In this document: positions 1 through 7,234 of the stretch, piece by piece
How positions within the stretch are numbered: the first letter of the stretch is position 1
Layout of the letters: each line of letters starts with the position of its first letter
Assembly: GCA_021800795.1 (NCBI GenBank)
Contig: JAJYYO010000029.1
Coordinates: forward strand, 1-45,179
From: Pseudomonadota bacterium
GTDB lineage: Bacteria > Pseudomonadota > Gammaproteobacteria > Burkholderiales > Gallionellaceae
Direction of reading: 5' to 3'
DNA length: 45,179 nt
Notes under the pieces: model-generated
What the model was told of the DNA's origin: nothing
Databases searched by the model: none
What the model saw: only the letters and a program-made list of their open reading frames with translations
Translations under genes and position numbers: made by a program

Positions 1-441
1 GTTGCCGCCGACGGCGGCTGGGTATTGTTGATGCTGATGAGTTCATAAAGTATCCACTAAGAATTGGTGGACACTATGCTCTTAGCTTTCGCTTACACAA
101 TCAATGTGAGTCGGCCGGACGCTTACGTACGGCCTGCTGCGCTTTCGTTTCCTTATACGCAACAGCCGGTGGCCTCCCCACCACCGCACCGGGTCTCCAG
201 CACTGGGCAATATATCCTCGAAAACATGCCGACCTTGCTACCCCGAGAGACGATGTGCGCCACTTCCGTTATTTCAGCCCCCATCCAACGGCCTTCCCCT
301 TCGCTACACAGGGTCGGCTCCTCCACTTTGTTAACGAGGCTACCTATAGGTTCACTTGCGTTACGGCCTGCTCTCTTGCTGTTTGGAAACTCACGACACT
401 GAATTGCTTCAGCGCCGCTTCCTCATGCTACCGGGGCGCAC
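1..441 (-). mobile_element. Possible 5' part of a group II intron (degenerate)
   Basis: Read on the minus strand, a start resembling the group II intron 5' end (GTGCGCC) lies at about 441. It is followed by several hundred bases of GC-rich, hairpin-forming sequence without a convincing reading frame, running off the left edge. I see no domain V and no reverse transcriptase in the window. The open frames here do not resemble known proteins and look like by-products of structured RNA. The identification is by general resemblance only; it could equally be the inner part of an insertion sequence. Confidence 0.3.
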
Positions 442-519
442 GGACAACTCCCCGGACGGGACTTTAACCCGCTGGATATACTGCTGTTACTGCGAACGTA
501 ACGGCCCCTTTGTTACCAC

Positions 520-611
520 TGTCCAGTTTGGCGTGGAATCAGTGTCCAGTTTGCTCTGGAATCGCTGTCCAGTTTGCCGTGGAATGCGTGTCCAGTTTGC
601 TCCGGAATTCG
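520..611 (+). repeat. Four tandem 23-bp repeats, probable IS end
   Basis: Copies of TGTCCAGTTTG followed by five variable bases and GGAAT start at 520, 543, 566 and 589, a period of exactly 23 bp. Multiple short direct repeats starting with TGT are typical of the ends of IS21-family elements, where they bind transposase. No transposase gene remains nearby, so this would be a solo end. On the minus strand the array supplies the last codons of the truncated NERD-domain frame next to it, so it marks where that gene was interrupted. Confidence 0.6.
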
Positions 612-817
612 CACACATTGTCGGAGGGACTCAACACGACGATATCAATTTCACCATGTTTATCACTCCCCTCATGTATCGTATGCCAGGTGACTTCGTG
701 GAAAATCTCAAAGCCATCAGGCAAGCCAAGGCGCAGGCGCTCCAGCACATCAAGTTCGCGGAACAACCCGCCGTCTTCGCGCAGGCTGGGGAGTTGGGAG
801 GGATTGAGGGTAGCCAT
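612..817 (-). pseudogene. Truncated NERD-domain gene start, copy 1
   Basis: About 68 residues on the minus strand (from ATG at 817) look like the start of a NERD-domain protein: a conserved ARELE-like helix (LFRELDVLERL), an FHEVTWH segment and the core GEIDIVVLSP. NERD is a nuclease-related domain, often the N-terminus of UvrD-like helicases. The homology stops around 612, and the open frame runs on into the 23-bp repeats to a stop at 539. The gene is therefore broken. It starts just after the RelE/ParE-like toxin gene and has a diverged sister fragment at 1840-2076. Confidence 0.55.
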
Positions 818-822
818 TAGAT

Positions 823-1134
823 TTATCTTGCCGAATCAGATAAAAGCTGCGACCTTGATTTAGGCTCTCGATGCTGGTGAAAACATGACAGTACGTTCAC
901 ATTGCCGCCGTCTATCACATAAAATAGCGCGTAAGGAAAACGACTCAGATTCGCCCGTCTTATTTCGAGCTCTACACACGAATAGAGGTAGGGATTACGG
1001 GCAATAAAACCGCTGGTTCGTTCGAGTTCTTCAAGGAAAGCGTTGCCCATGCCGATATGCGGTTGCGCGTACCATTGATAAGCTTCGGATGCTTCAATCT
1101 GGGCCAGTGGTTTGTAAATGACCCGGAGCAACAT
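823..1134 (-). CDS. RelE/ParE-family toxin
   Basis: A 103-residue protein with the layout of the RelE/ParE toxin superfamily: an N-terminal beta strand (LLRVIYKPLAQIEASEAYQWY), a helix with GMGNAFLEELE, then the paired strands LSRFPYALFYVIDGGNVNVLSCFHQHREP. Family members are mRNA interferases or gyrase poisons neutralised by a partner. The ATG at 1134 is chosen; a TTG two codons upstream is possible. The likely partner (1251-1475) lies upstream on the same strand but about 115 bp away, whereas such pairs usually overlap, so the module may be rearranged. Whether it is still active cannot be told. Confidence 0.75.
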   Translation of the reverse strand: MLLRVIYKPLAQIEASEAYQWYAQPHIGMGNAFLEELERTSGFIARNPYLYSCVELEIRRANLSRFPYALFYVIDGGNVNVLSCFHQHREPKSRSQLLSDSAR

Positions 1135-1250
1135 GGTCAACTTAAAACTCGCGTAGCGATTCGATTGCCTCCTCGCTCGCAGGAGAGGATTGAAGTGAGG
1201 GAACGGGCTTCACAGGTTTATCATGGATGACGTCATTTTTACCATGCCCG

Positions 1251-1475
1251 TTAATGCAATGAGGCCAGCAGCTTGGACTTGAGCTCCGCAAAGGTAATGC
1301 CCGGTTCTGGATGGTCTCGGTGATAAGCGAGACGGGATTTAAGCTCTGCGCGTTGAGCTTCGGTGACAAGCGGTGCTGACGCGTCGCTTTCAGCGCTGAT
1401 GATCAAGGCTTCTCCGAGCGAGCGCTTTTCCGCGATGCTCAGATGTTCAAGCTCTTCGTACAGGTGGGTATCCAT
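1251..1475 (-). CDS. Addiction-module antitoxin (RelB-like)
   Basis: A 74-residue acidic, helical protein starting MDTHLYEELEHLSIAEKR and ending in FAELKSKLLASLH. This is the pattern of the putative addiction-module component family (TIGR02574-like), which pairs with RelE/ParE toxins. A longer frame reaches 1691, but the ATG at 1475 begins the family-like part. No strong ribosome binding site is visible. It precedes the toxin gene at 823-1134 on the same strand. The sequence between them (1141-1250) holds no convincing gene. Confidence 0.6.
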   Translation of the reverse strand: MDTHLYEELEHLSIAEKRSLGEALIISAESDASAPLVTEAQRAELKSRLAYHRDHPEPGITFAELKSKLLASLH

Positions 1476-1599
1476 GTCGGGCAGAATAGCACAAAACCTT
1501 ATCAGTTTGTAAGCGCGGCATTGGAAAATATGGAATGTAAGACTTGAATCCGCTTGCGATAGTTTTGGCTGAAAACTGACTTTGAGCAATGGTTTTAAG

Positions 1600-1797
1600 T
1601 TATGACATCGAGCGATTACCAATACCGCTGGCAATACCTTCGTCAATGCGCACTTGCAATTGTGCAAGTTTGCTATCTTTTTTGGCATCATTCATCATCA
1701 GCACAACGCGCAAAGTCCCGGATGCAAACTCACTATAGGCTGGAGGAATTTCGATAATGCCATTTTTTGAAATGGTTTCAAATTCGACTGCATGCAT
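1600..1797 (-). CDS. Orphan antitoxin-like protein
   Basis: A 65-residue protein. The first part (FETISKNGIIEIPPAYSEF) resembles the AbrB-like or small beta-type antitoxins; the last part (LQVRIDEGIASGIGNRSMS) resembles the C-terminal helix of ParD-like antitoxins but stops earlier than such proteins usually do. An AGGGG stretch about 9 bases before ATG 1797 could be its ribosome binding site. No toxin gene follows directly: the next downstream frame is the antitoxin at 1475. It may be the remnant of a second module. The family assignment is tentative. Confidence 0.45.
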   Translation of the reverse strand: MHAVEFETISKNGIIEIPPAYSEFASGTLRVVLMMNDAKKDSKLAQLQVRIDEGIASGIGNRSMS

Positions 1798-1839
1798 AAT
1801 CCGTACCCCTGTTTTTTGATTATTGTACCACCGGACAAA

Positions 1840-2076
1840 TTAGCGTCGCATTGCGCAAAAACGGTAGTCTGCCCCCATGAGTTGAGAGCTGCCACCCCAT
1901 GAACATCCCTCGCCGTGCCGGTCTACCCCCGCGTGAACGCAGTGCCAGTTTACTTCGTGGAAGATTTCATAACCATCCGGCAGACCAAGACGCAGGCGTT
2001 CCAGAACATCGAGTTCACGGAACAGCCCGCTGTCTTCGCGCAGGCCGGGGAGCTGGGAGGGGTTGAGGATAGCCAC
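1840..2076 (-). pseudogene. Truncated NERD-domain gene start, copy 2
   Basis: From ATG 2076 the first about 56 residues closely match copy 1 at 612-817 (NPSQLPGLREDSGLFRELD, then LPDGYEIFHEVNWH). Resemblance is lost after the HGE of the NERD core, at about 1909; the remaining residues to the stop at 1840 are unrelated. The two copies differ at many third positions, so this is not a fresh duplication. It lies directly downstream of the patatin gene on the same strand. Confidence 0.55.
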
Positions 2077-2094
2077 ATTATAAATTAGGTAGAG

Positions 2095-3159
2095 TTAAGC
2101 TGAAAGTCTGCTCATAGTTATTTGCATCTCTTGATCTATTCGGGCTGTATCTTGGCTTTGTACAACGGCGGCTTCAGAAACTTTAAGATTGACTCTTGAT
2201 TTAGTCGCTTTCATTACTCGCCCGACACAATGCATGGTGTCTACATAGCCTTGCTCGATCCATGAAGGGAGTTTCCCCGCATTAAAACCCAATATGTCGG
2301 GCACAAGCCCTTCTCTGGAAATGTTTGATTGAGGACGTATCTCTAAAATAGTTGCGTTTGGGAAGTCATGTCTGCTCCAGAGAGAACCATCCGAGAGATG
2401 CGTCACAACTACCATATTGCAACCCGCTTCAAGCAATGGAGTGATTGGCGTATTCCCTTGCATCTTTTGCCAGCCACCTTGACCGCCATCTGAATATAGA
2501 TTGTCGTTAATACGCTTCGGAGCAAATAAAAGCGGTATCGCTGCGGATGCCAGCAAGGCTTCTTTTTGTTCTAAAATTGGTAAGGATTGAATATGAACAA
2601 ACTCCGACGCTGCTGAATCTACAATACCCAGCTCCGCAACAGCGCACCGCAACAAATCACGGAAAGCATGATCGTGCTTAAAAACCGAGACGAACAACGG
2701 CAAACCTTTGTTCAAGGCCTCTTGGTCTAAATATTGATTTATGTGGTTCTGCAATGGAGTATCAGATAAAGCACCTTCATTTAATCCCCCTAAAAAATTC
2801 GATATTCCCGCAGGCATTGCACCACCAGCAATGTGCTGTGCTTTCTGAACTATTTCCTTCAGTACACCTGCACTCGCAAGATGAAGTCCACTTGCGGCCA
2901 GCAGTTGTATGTAGGCAGGAAAATTAAATTTCAATGGTGAAGTATTCGCCAAATCCATCCACAACGTTTCAAGACGAACCGCCCCTTCATGCAATGACGG
3001 TGCAGCTGCCAAAATTGCACCATTGAGCGCGCCAATACTGGCACCTGCGACTGCATCAACCTGTGCACCGACTTCGTGCAATGCCTTTACCACACCCACA
3101 TGGTATGCGCCTTTTGCACCTCCACCGGAAAGCACTAATCCTACTTTCATATCGCTCAT
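2095..3159 (-). CDS. Patatin-like phospholipase
   Basis: A 354-residue patatin-family lipid acyl hydrolase, predicted to cleave acyl chains from membrane phospholipids. The glycine-rich oxyanion loop GGGAKGAYHVG is at residues 12-22, the nucleophile motif GASIG has Ser41, and the catalytic Asp is in DGG at residue 224; all elements of the Ser-Asp dyad are present. There is no signal peptide, so it should be cytosolic and act on the inner membrane. It is the last gene of a three-gene operon, starting 5 bp after the RdcB-like gene. Patatins act as effectors in some anti-phage systems (CapV in CBASS), but no cyclase is seen here. The substrate is unknown. Confidence 0.9.
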   Translation of the reverse strand: MSDMKVGLVLSGGGAKGAYHVGVVKALHEVGAQVDAVAGASIGALNGAILAAAPSLHEGAVRLETLWMDLANTSPLKFNFPAYIQLLAASGLHLASAGVLKEIVQKAQHIAGGAMPAGISNFLGGLNEGALSDTPLQNHINQYLDQEALNKGLPLFVSVFKHDHAFRDLLRCAVAELGIVDSAASEFVHIQSLPILEQKEALLASAAIPLLFAPKRINDNLYSDGGQGGWQKMQGNTPITPLLEAGCNMVVVTHLSDGSLWSRHDFPNATILEIRPQSNISREGLVPDILGFNAGKLPSWIEQGYVDTMHCVGRVMKATKSRVNLKVSEAAVVQSQDTARIDQEMQITMSRLSA

Positions 3160-3164
3160 GAGAA

Positions 3165-4064
3165 TTACACCGAAAAAAGTTCTGAAACTAAAGCACGGGC
3201 CAATCTATCAGCATTACATATTTTGGGAACGCTTAATGGTGTTTGTTCCGGCAATTGGGTGATTGAAAACACGAATGGTTGCACCTCAGGATTTGATCCG
3301 TCGCCAAGATAAGCTAGTGCATCGGTTGCATCAGCGAGCAGTGTTCGACCAGTTGGTCTGGCAAGCCAAGATGACATTTCTGATCTATCTCCTGGTTCCA
3401 TACTTGCATCATTGGCCAATTGACTAATTGCTCTATTTGCTAAATCGCCTAGAAATCCTTGCCGAATATGATTATTGTGAATCCGGCAATAATCACCAAA
3501 TACGCCCCAGCGCAATTCTTCCATTGCGGCATAACAACGTCCCGCAAGGGAGAAGGTATTTAAGCGTCCAGCCGCCCATTTATTAAACACCTGCTCCAGC
3601 TGCCGCTCTGCACGTTGCTCAAAGTCAATTCGATAAATTTGTTGGTTCAACTGATCGCAACGCTGATTGAAGTGTATTGAGAGTTTTTCCACTTGATGAC
3701 GGGTATCGGCAGAGTAGTGGGCAAGCGTTGTTACATTTTGAGTTATTACGCTCAAACGCTCATTTACCTGAACAATCGCGTAATTACTAAGGGCGAGAGA
3801 TTCGGTTAGTTCGCCAAGCCAAATGAGCGAACCTTCAACCCCATCAATCAAACTTGCATTAATTTCTGCCTGCCTCCTTGCTCCTTGACCCGTGAAACCG
3901 TCATAAAGCCGAGCTCCCATACCTGTTCTTTGACGCTGCACTCGTAGATGATCTCGTCCCACATCAATACCGTTGGCAAAATCAACGATAAATTTATTAG
4001 GCAGTGAGCTTATTAAAACTTGGTAGATTTTAGAATCGCTTGTAATGGGTGCCAAGTCACTCAT
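3165..4064 (-). CDS. rdcB: RdcB/YjcZ-like protein (partner of CrfC)
   Basis: A 299-residue soluble protein, recognised from its resemblance to E. coli YjcZ (RdcB), which has been linked to regulation of diguanylate cyclases. The N-terminal part carries SLPNKFIVDFANGIDVGRDH and ARLYDGFTGQGARRQ; the middle is helical and probably coiled coil (about residues 100-155). In E. coli yjcZ lies beside the dynamin-like gene yjdA (crfC), and here it overlaps the crfC-like gene by 4 bp, which supports the assignment. The extra downstream patatin gene is the difference. The molecular role in this organism is not shown by the sequence. Confidence 0.65.
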   Translation of the reverse strand: MSDLAPITSDSKIYQVLISSLPNKFIVDFANGIDVGRDHLRVQRQRTGMGARLYDGFTGQGARRQAEINASLIDGVEGSLIWLGELTESLALSNYAIVQVNERLSVITQNVTTLAHYSADTRHQVEKLSIHFNQRCDQLNQQIYRIDFEQRAERQLEQVFNKWAAGRLNTFSLAGRCYAAMEELRWGVFGDYCRIHNNHIRQGFLGDLANRAISQLANDASMEPGDRSEMSSWLARPTGRTLLADATDALAYLGDGSNPEVQPFVFSITQLPEQTPLSVPKICNADRLARALVSELFSV

Positions 4065-6487
4065 GCTGCCACTGCTCCATATTGCTCAACGTCTTTCTTC
4101 AATTCGCGGCTATCAGTCAGAATGTCCGGAACGTTTTTTTTTAAGGCGCTTAATTTTAAAATTAGCTCATGCTGCTCTACTTTGCTCTTTTCCTGATCGC
4201 GTATACCCTGCATTAAATCTCCTCTGATCTGCTCAACCGACTCCTTAAATCCAGCAAAAAAATTATTGATACCAGCGTTAAGCGGCTTTTTGATATAAAC
4301 CCCCACCGCTTCAGCAAGCCCATCCACCGCTTGATCAACCGAACGATTAGCCGCATCTTGGATTTTACGAATATCTATCTCATAAAATTGTTCCGTAGTT
4401 TGGTAGTCTTCCCAACCCCAATCATCAGTACCGATCCAGCCGCAAACCGTACCCCATACACCTGATTTCCTACGACTACGCGTCACCGGTTTCTGCCTCT
4501 CATTCACAATATCTTCCATCATATCCGCACCAGAAAATCCCAAAGCAAGTTTAACTGTGCTAGGAATAGGTAGCTCCATCACAAAACCATCTTTTCCTAA
4601 GTGCTCCTTCATTTCACGTAGAATTTTGTCAGTTTCAGTAACTACGCCAGTCTTGAAGTCAGCTTGAAATGCTGCAAGAATTTCAGTCATTCCTGTTTTC
4701 ATGACACTTTCAGCGTTTTCAAATATGCCCGATATGGATTTCTGGATTTTGTTAATCAATTTTTCCGCATCATTTCGTTTCTCAAACTTCATAACAGGAT
4801 CATTAGGATTAAAGTCAATATCCGCGTTTATGGAAGAGAGCCTCTTGTCTAAAGTGCCTATAAGGGAAGCAAAAATTTCGGCAAACCCAGAGGACTTAGT
4901 CTTTTCTTGTTTATTTTCTGCTGCTTTCTTGCTGTCAATCGCCTGTTTCTCTAATTGTTTGCCTTCTTTGAAGTATTTCTTCAACGATTCTGCAATATGA
5001 GTTTTAACACCTACGAACACTTGCTCAGTACCTTTAGTGAGTTCTTTGAGTTTCGTATCCGCATTTAGCTTTGCTTCTGCCTCAATACTTTCAACTCGAT
5101 CAATATCTTGCTTCAAATCCTTGATTTGTCGTTCAAGCTCATGAGCGCTTTTGCCTAAGGCTGTTGCGCGGGTGTTGAGCAGGTTTTGCATTTTCTCAGC
5201 CATATCGACTAATTTGGCTGCTGATGACTCAACGGCATATACGGCGGCTCGTGCGTGCGCGGTGCGAATTACTTTTTCCAGAGGAGCATCAAAAAGTGAT
5301 TCCTTCCAAAGGGCATCTGCCGTTTCCTTTACTGCAATAACGTCACCAATTTTTGATTTCCACAAAGGACCAAAAGCAGCAGTGCCAAAATCTGCAACCC
5401 ATGGATGTTGAGCTGGATTGGGAAGTTTTTTGTTAATATACAATTCATGACGCGCATAGTTTGCCAAGTATGCCCATTTAGCGGAAACAGGGTATACGTT
5501 GCCAACCGGAATTCGTCCCTCCATCAAACTATCTGCGACACAAGTTTTAACTACTTCTTCCGTATCACCATTCCGATCTTTTTGATCGAACCGATTGACC
5601 AACACATAAAGCCGCCCTTCGGTCACGCTGGCGACGTTGCTTAGCTCTTTACGCACCTCCTCTTCAGCATCTGACTTAAGCTGACCATAATCGAGAATCG
5701 CTAGAACAGCAGACGCTTTACTAAGCTGCTCGCGCAACATTTTTTTCAGGTGTGGTTGCCCAGATTCATTGGAGCCTGGCGTATCCAGAAGCGTCAATCT
5801 ACCTTTTGCTTGTGCCGTTTCTCGGAGATGAGCAAACTCAACTTCGATAACAGGTAACTCATGAATTTCATCGTAAGCAGTAAAAGGGAAGTCAATCTTT
5901 AATTCGCTAGATAAACGTACAAGGTCGTTCAGGTTACGCAAAAATAAGAAAATCTCATCTGCACCTTTATAGCGAGTTTGGAATTTTTCGCCTTTTTCAA
6001 TCAGGGTGATAATTTCCTTCATATCGGAGTTTCTAGCAAGCTCTTTAATCGCAGAGGAATTTTCTGGCTTCTTCAATGAGTTACGTAGCGTATCCATGAG
6101 GATATGAATAGGCTGGTCATTGTCAAACTTCAAAACTGGTTCTATCTGGCCCGGAGTATGGCGAATCAAGGTGGGGAGTGCTGTCATAGGACGGTTGCGA
6201 TTAGGCAGAACTTCAGTGCCCACGATAGCATTGATAGTAGTAGATTTTCCTGCTTTCATCGTTCCCACAACTGCGAGAACCATTTCCAACTCATTCAGCT
6301 TATTCTGCTCACCAGCCAGCACCTCAATATGTTTTACAGCCGATGCGCGATCAAATGTCTGTTTTTCACCTGACTTTTCTTCAGTTAACACCCCTGATTC
6401 GCCTATCATTTTTTTTAATACGTTAATTTCCAAGGTGATGAGACGTAATGCTTCATCGCGAAGCGTTTCAATATTTTGTTTGTGCAT
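4061..6487 (-). CDS. crfC: Dynamin-like GTPase, CrfC/YjdA family
   Basis: An 808-residue large GTPase. G1 is GTMKAGKST (residues 75-83), a conserved G2 region with RPMTALPT follows, G3 is DTPG (235-238) and G4 is NRFD (298-301). The rest is helical with long predicted coiled coils (about 430-530) and a stalk-like C-terminal half, as in bacterial dynamins. The G1-G2 region is nearly identical to my recollection of E. coli CrfC, a nucleoid and replication-fork positioning protein that binds the beta clamp. I see no clear QL(S/D)LF-type clamp motif in its N-terminal 70 residues. First gene of the crfC-rdcB-patatin operon. Bacterial dynamins also occur in phage defence (Eleos/LeoABC). The region is visibly AT-richer than the pilus and mutS regions. 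Confidence 0.85.
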   Translation of the reverse strand: MHKQNIETLRDEALRLITLEINVLKKMIGESGVLTEEKSGEKQTFDRASAVKHIEVLAGEQNKLNELEMVLAVVGTMKAGKSTTINAIVGTEVLPNRNRPMTALPTLIRHTPGQIEPVLKFDNDQPIHILMDTLRNSLKKPENSSAIKELARNSDMKEIITLIEKGEKFQTRYKGADEIFLFLRNLNDLVRLSSELKIDFPFTAYDEIHELPVIEVEFAHLRETAQAKGRLTLLDTPGSNESGQPHLKKMLREQLSKASAVLAILDYGQLKSDAEEEVRKELSNVASVTEGRLYVLVNRFDQKDRNGDTEEVVKTCVADSLMEGRIPVGNVYPVSAKWAYLANYARHELYINKKLPNPAQHPWVADFGTAAFGPLWKSKIGDVIAVKETADALWKESLFDAPLEKVIRTAHARAAVYAVESSAAKLVDMAEKMQNLLNTRATALGKSAHELERQIKDLKQDIDRVESIEAEAKLNADTKLKELTKGTEQVFVGVKTHIAESLKKYFKEGKQLEKQAIDSKKAAENKQEKTKSSGFAEIFASLIGTLDKRLSSINADIDFNPNDPVMKFEKRNDAEKLINKIQKSISGIFENAESVMKTGMTEILAAFQADFKTGVVTETDKILREMKEHLGKDGFVMELPIPSTVKLALGFSGADMMEDIVNERQKPVTRSRRKSGVWGTVCGWIGTDDWGWEDYQTTEQFYEIDIRKIQDAANRSVDQAVDGLAEAVGVYIKKPLNAGINNFFAGFKESVEQIRGDLMQGIRDQEKSKVEQHELILKLSALKKNVPDILTDSRELKKDVEQYGAVAA

Positions 6488-6644
6488 GACAATCCATTTC
6501 TACAGATTAAAATTTACTTGCATAAAATTATGTGGCAATCAACTCTTCCGTCCCGTTGCAACCATCTAAACTAATAATGCAGAGTAAATAGCAACAACCC
6601 GCTAATAGTCCAACAATAATTGATTTTCGGGACTTCTCGCCTCA

Positions 6645-6842
6645 TCATTTTCTTAGCCTGTCCAGAATAAAGGCTGCCGGATTTAATCTCTCCAGTACCC
6701 CCGCCGCTTCGAGTTTTAACTGTTCGCTGCCGCAGCGTTCACAATGGCTGGGGGCGAAAAGCACATCGCCCTGTTTCGGGATAATCTTACTCCAGCCGCA
6801 GGACTGACACGTGACTTTCATTGGCATGACAGGTAAGGGCAT
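6645..6842 (-). CDS. Small zinc-ribbon protein
   Basis: A 65-residue protein with two Cys pairs: CQSCGW at residues 13-18 and CERCGS further on, which would form one zinc ribbon. Function unknown. A GGAGCG stretch about 7 bases before the ATG at 6842 supports this start; ATGs at codons 6 and 8 are alternatives. It is on the same strand as crfC, about 160 bp upstream of it. Those 160 bp hold no other gene that I can see. Confidence 0.65.
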   Translation of the reverse strand: MPLPVMPMKVTCQSCGWSKIIPKQGDVLFAPSHCERCGSEQLKLEAAGVLERLNPAAFILDRLRK

Positions 6843-7045
6843 AGGTTAACGCTCCATTTAACAACGTTCTTCACAGGCAAGCCGCATCGCTATTCGTTTT
6901 TCCGTTCATTTTTAAACGCGCGGATTTGCTATTGTGCCTGTTTTTTATTGCATTCACATTGAGAATTTTCTGCTACGCCTAAAGATTTTCCTAGCTTTGT
7001 CCATAGCAGCAGAAAAACCAAAACAAGCACGCTTGATTTGAATGC
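6843..7045. other. Intergenic, no gene seen
   Basis: About 200 bases between the zinc-ribbon gene and the small membrane-protein gene. It is AT-rich and may hold the promoter of the zinc-ribbon gene. No repeat or RNA gene was recognised. Confidence 0.4.
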
Positions 7046-7210
7046 TTACTTGAAAATAAGCCACAAAATCGTGCAGATGAACATGAAAACCGTGAAAACA
7101 AAGGCTGATTGCTTGTCATTGCCGTTGATCGCGTCCTGCTTCTTGGCGATGGTGTAAAACTTGCTGAAGAGCAGGAAAACGATAAACGCGATTACCAGAA
7201 ATGCAAACAT
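7046..7210 (-). CDS. 54-residue two-helix membrane protein
   Basis: A short frame begins at ATG 7210 with an excellent ribosome binding site (AAGGAGAG, 6 bases upstream). The product has two hydrophobic segments (about residues 2-17 and 37-53) joined by a short polar loop rich in Lys, Asp and Asn, and ends in LWLIFK. This is the make-up of a small inner-membrane protein. It starts 25 bp after the leucine-rich-variant gene ends, on the same strand, so both are probably co-transcribed. Function unknown. The end coordinate is within a base or so. Confidence 0.6.
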   Translation of the reverse strand: MFAFLVIAFIVFLLFSKFYTIAKKQDAINGNDKQSAFVFTVFMFICTILWLIFK

Positions 7211-7234
7211 TTCAGCTCTCCTTTGCGGTCTGAA

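Noticed and set aside
520..611. Regular repeats as a CRISPR array
   Set aside because: Units of 23 bp are directly adjacent with only about five variable bases inside them, with no spacers and no cas genes.
1142..1369. Open frame between antitoxin and toxin as a gene
   Set aside because: It overlaps the antitoxin in another frame, and only its last 35 codons are unique; no start or motif supports it.
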